A stretch of DNA of 64,000 nucleotides, taken from Deltaproteobacteria bacterium. GTDB lineage: Bacteria > Myxococcota_A > Polyangia > Polyangiales > Houyiibacteriaceae. The notes beneath the pieces were generated by a model. The model was not told where the DNA came from and did no database searches. It worked only from the letters and a program-made list of their open reading frames with translations. Of this stretch, positions 63,613-64,000 are shown piece by piece; position 1 is the first letter of the stretch; each line of letters begins with the position of its first letter. The DNA lies in the NCBI GenBank assembly GCA_017644045.1, contig JAEPMI010000013.1, positions 1 through 64,000 of the forward strand, in the 5' to 3' direction. A program made the translations under genes and the position numbers.

Positions 63613-64000
63613 CGCCAGCGACACCAGCGGCGCGTCGCTGCGACCGCTCGGGGTCCGGCAACCGCAGCCACTGCTGGTGGGTTCCTCGTCGCACGGGGCG
63701 GTGCCCTCGGCGCAGGACAGGTAGCCGAGCTCGTCGTCGTCCAGCTCGAGCAGGAAGCGCGCGATCAGTCGCCGCTCGTCCTCGGTGAGCTCGACCGCGA
63801 CACCGCCCTCGCCATGGCTCGCGATCGCGTCTTCGAGCGTCGCCGCCGATCCGTCGTGGAAGTAGGGCGCGCTCTGCCACACACCGCGAAGGGTCGGCGT
63901 GTCGATGCCATCGAGGGTGCCCCCGAGTCGGCCGCCGCTGTCGGCGGTGATGGTCCCGACGTCGTGGCGGACGTCGAGGGCCGAGTCGGTCAGTCGCTCG
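63577..64000 (-). CDS. C-terminal part of cytochrome c-like protein with MYXO-CTERM tail
   Basis: The frame runs past the window edge, so only the last 140 residues are seen. RGVWQSAPYFHDGSAATLED is the pattern of the heme-domain end in di-haem peroxidase and related cytochromes. The chain closes with SSGCGCRTP, a hydrophobic helix LVSLALLALVLV and RRRR, which fits a MYXO-CTERM sorting signal for the myxosortase system. It is convergent with the CDF gene and overlaps it by 36 bases. Confidence 0.75.
   Translation of the reverse strand, partial: ERLTDSALDVRHDVGTITADSGGRLGGTLDGIDTPTLRGVWQSAPYFHDGSAATLEDAIASHGEGGVAVELTEDERRLIARFLLELDDDELGYLSCAEGTAPCDEEPTSSGCGCRTPSGRSDAPLVSLALLALVLVRRRR

Overview
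The window looks like chromosomal DNA of a high-GC Myxococcota bacterium, probably near Sandaracinaceae/Polyangia. This is inferred from the roughly 70% GC composition, about sixteen lipoproteins (five of which begin CGDD right after the lipidated cysteine), three DUF2378-type proteins (a family known almost only from myxobacteria), a MYXO-CTERM tail, a monomeric NADP isocitrate dehydrogenase and several eukaryote-like signalling proteins. Species cannot be fixed from the sequence alone.

Layout. 1-6.7 kb: G/C homopolymer block and hairpin, a sphingomyelinase-like lipoprotein, two beta-helix lipoproteins, an HCCA-isomerase-like protein and an SDR. 6.9-12.85 kb: a minus-strand iron/haem-type operon (Com-like zinc ribbon, TonB-dependent receptor, triple-HmuY lipoprotein, kelch lipoprotein) behind a Fur-like palindrome. 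12.9-19.5 kb: RsuA-type pseudouridine synthase, TIGR03790 lipoprotein, methyltransferase, SGNH hydrolase, a low-GC AlbA_2 protein and a PHB-depolymerase-like esterase. 20-28 kb: monomeric Icd, small proteins, AI-2E family permease, GFA protein and a divergent oxidoreductase/LysR pair. 28.2-32.2 kb: Hen1-Pnkp RNA-repair operon. 32.2-38.3 kb: lipoproteins (one with PSI repeats), cytochrome P450, ECF sigma/anti-sigma pair and an outer-membrane barrel. 38.3-40.5 kb: probable oriC with DnaA boxes, then dnaA. 40.8-49.5 kb: NatAB-like ABC exporter and secreted/lipoproteins. 49.7-54.8 kb: a kinase cluster with DUF2378 proteins, including a kinase-DUF2378-pseudokinase fusion. 54.8-61.1 kb: SirB1-like protein, PolX/PHP protein, phosphoesterase, TonB-like membrane protein and a hydrolase lipoprotein. 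61.5-64 kb: dnaN, a CDF transporter, and the end of a cytochrome-like MYXO-CTERM protein.

Most striking observations: (1) a family of multi-hairpin intergenic elements at about 3.8, 49.5 and 58.9-59.1 kb whose stems change in a compensatory way around a constant GTGAA loop; (2) the kinase-DUF2378-pseudokinase fusion with DUF2378 neighbours; (3) a Fur-box-led operon with a triple-HmuY protein and a receptor probably started at CTG by CTGA coupling; (4) dnaA and dnaN 21 kb apart, each followed by G-quadruplex-capable hexamer repeats; (5) a bacterial lipoprotein resembling the animal two-TM neutral sphingomyelinase.

Many long open frames antisense to these genes are GC-driven shadows and were not annotated.
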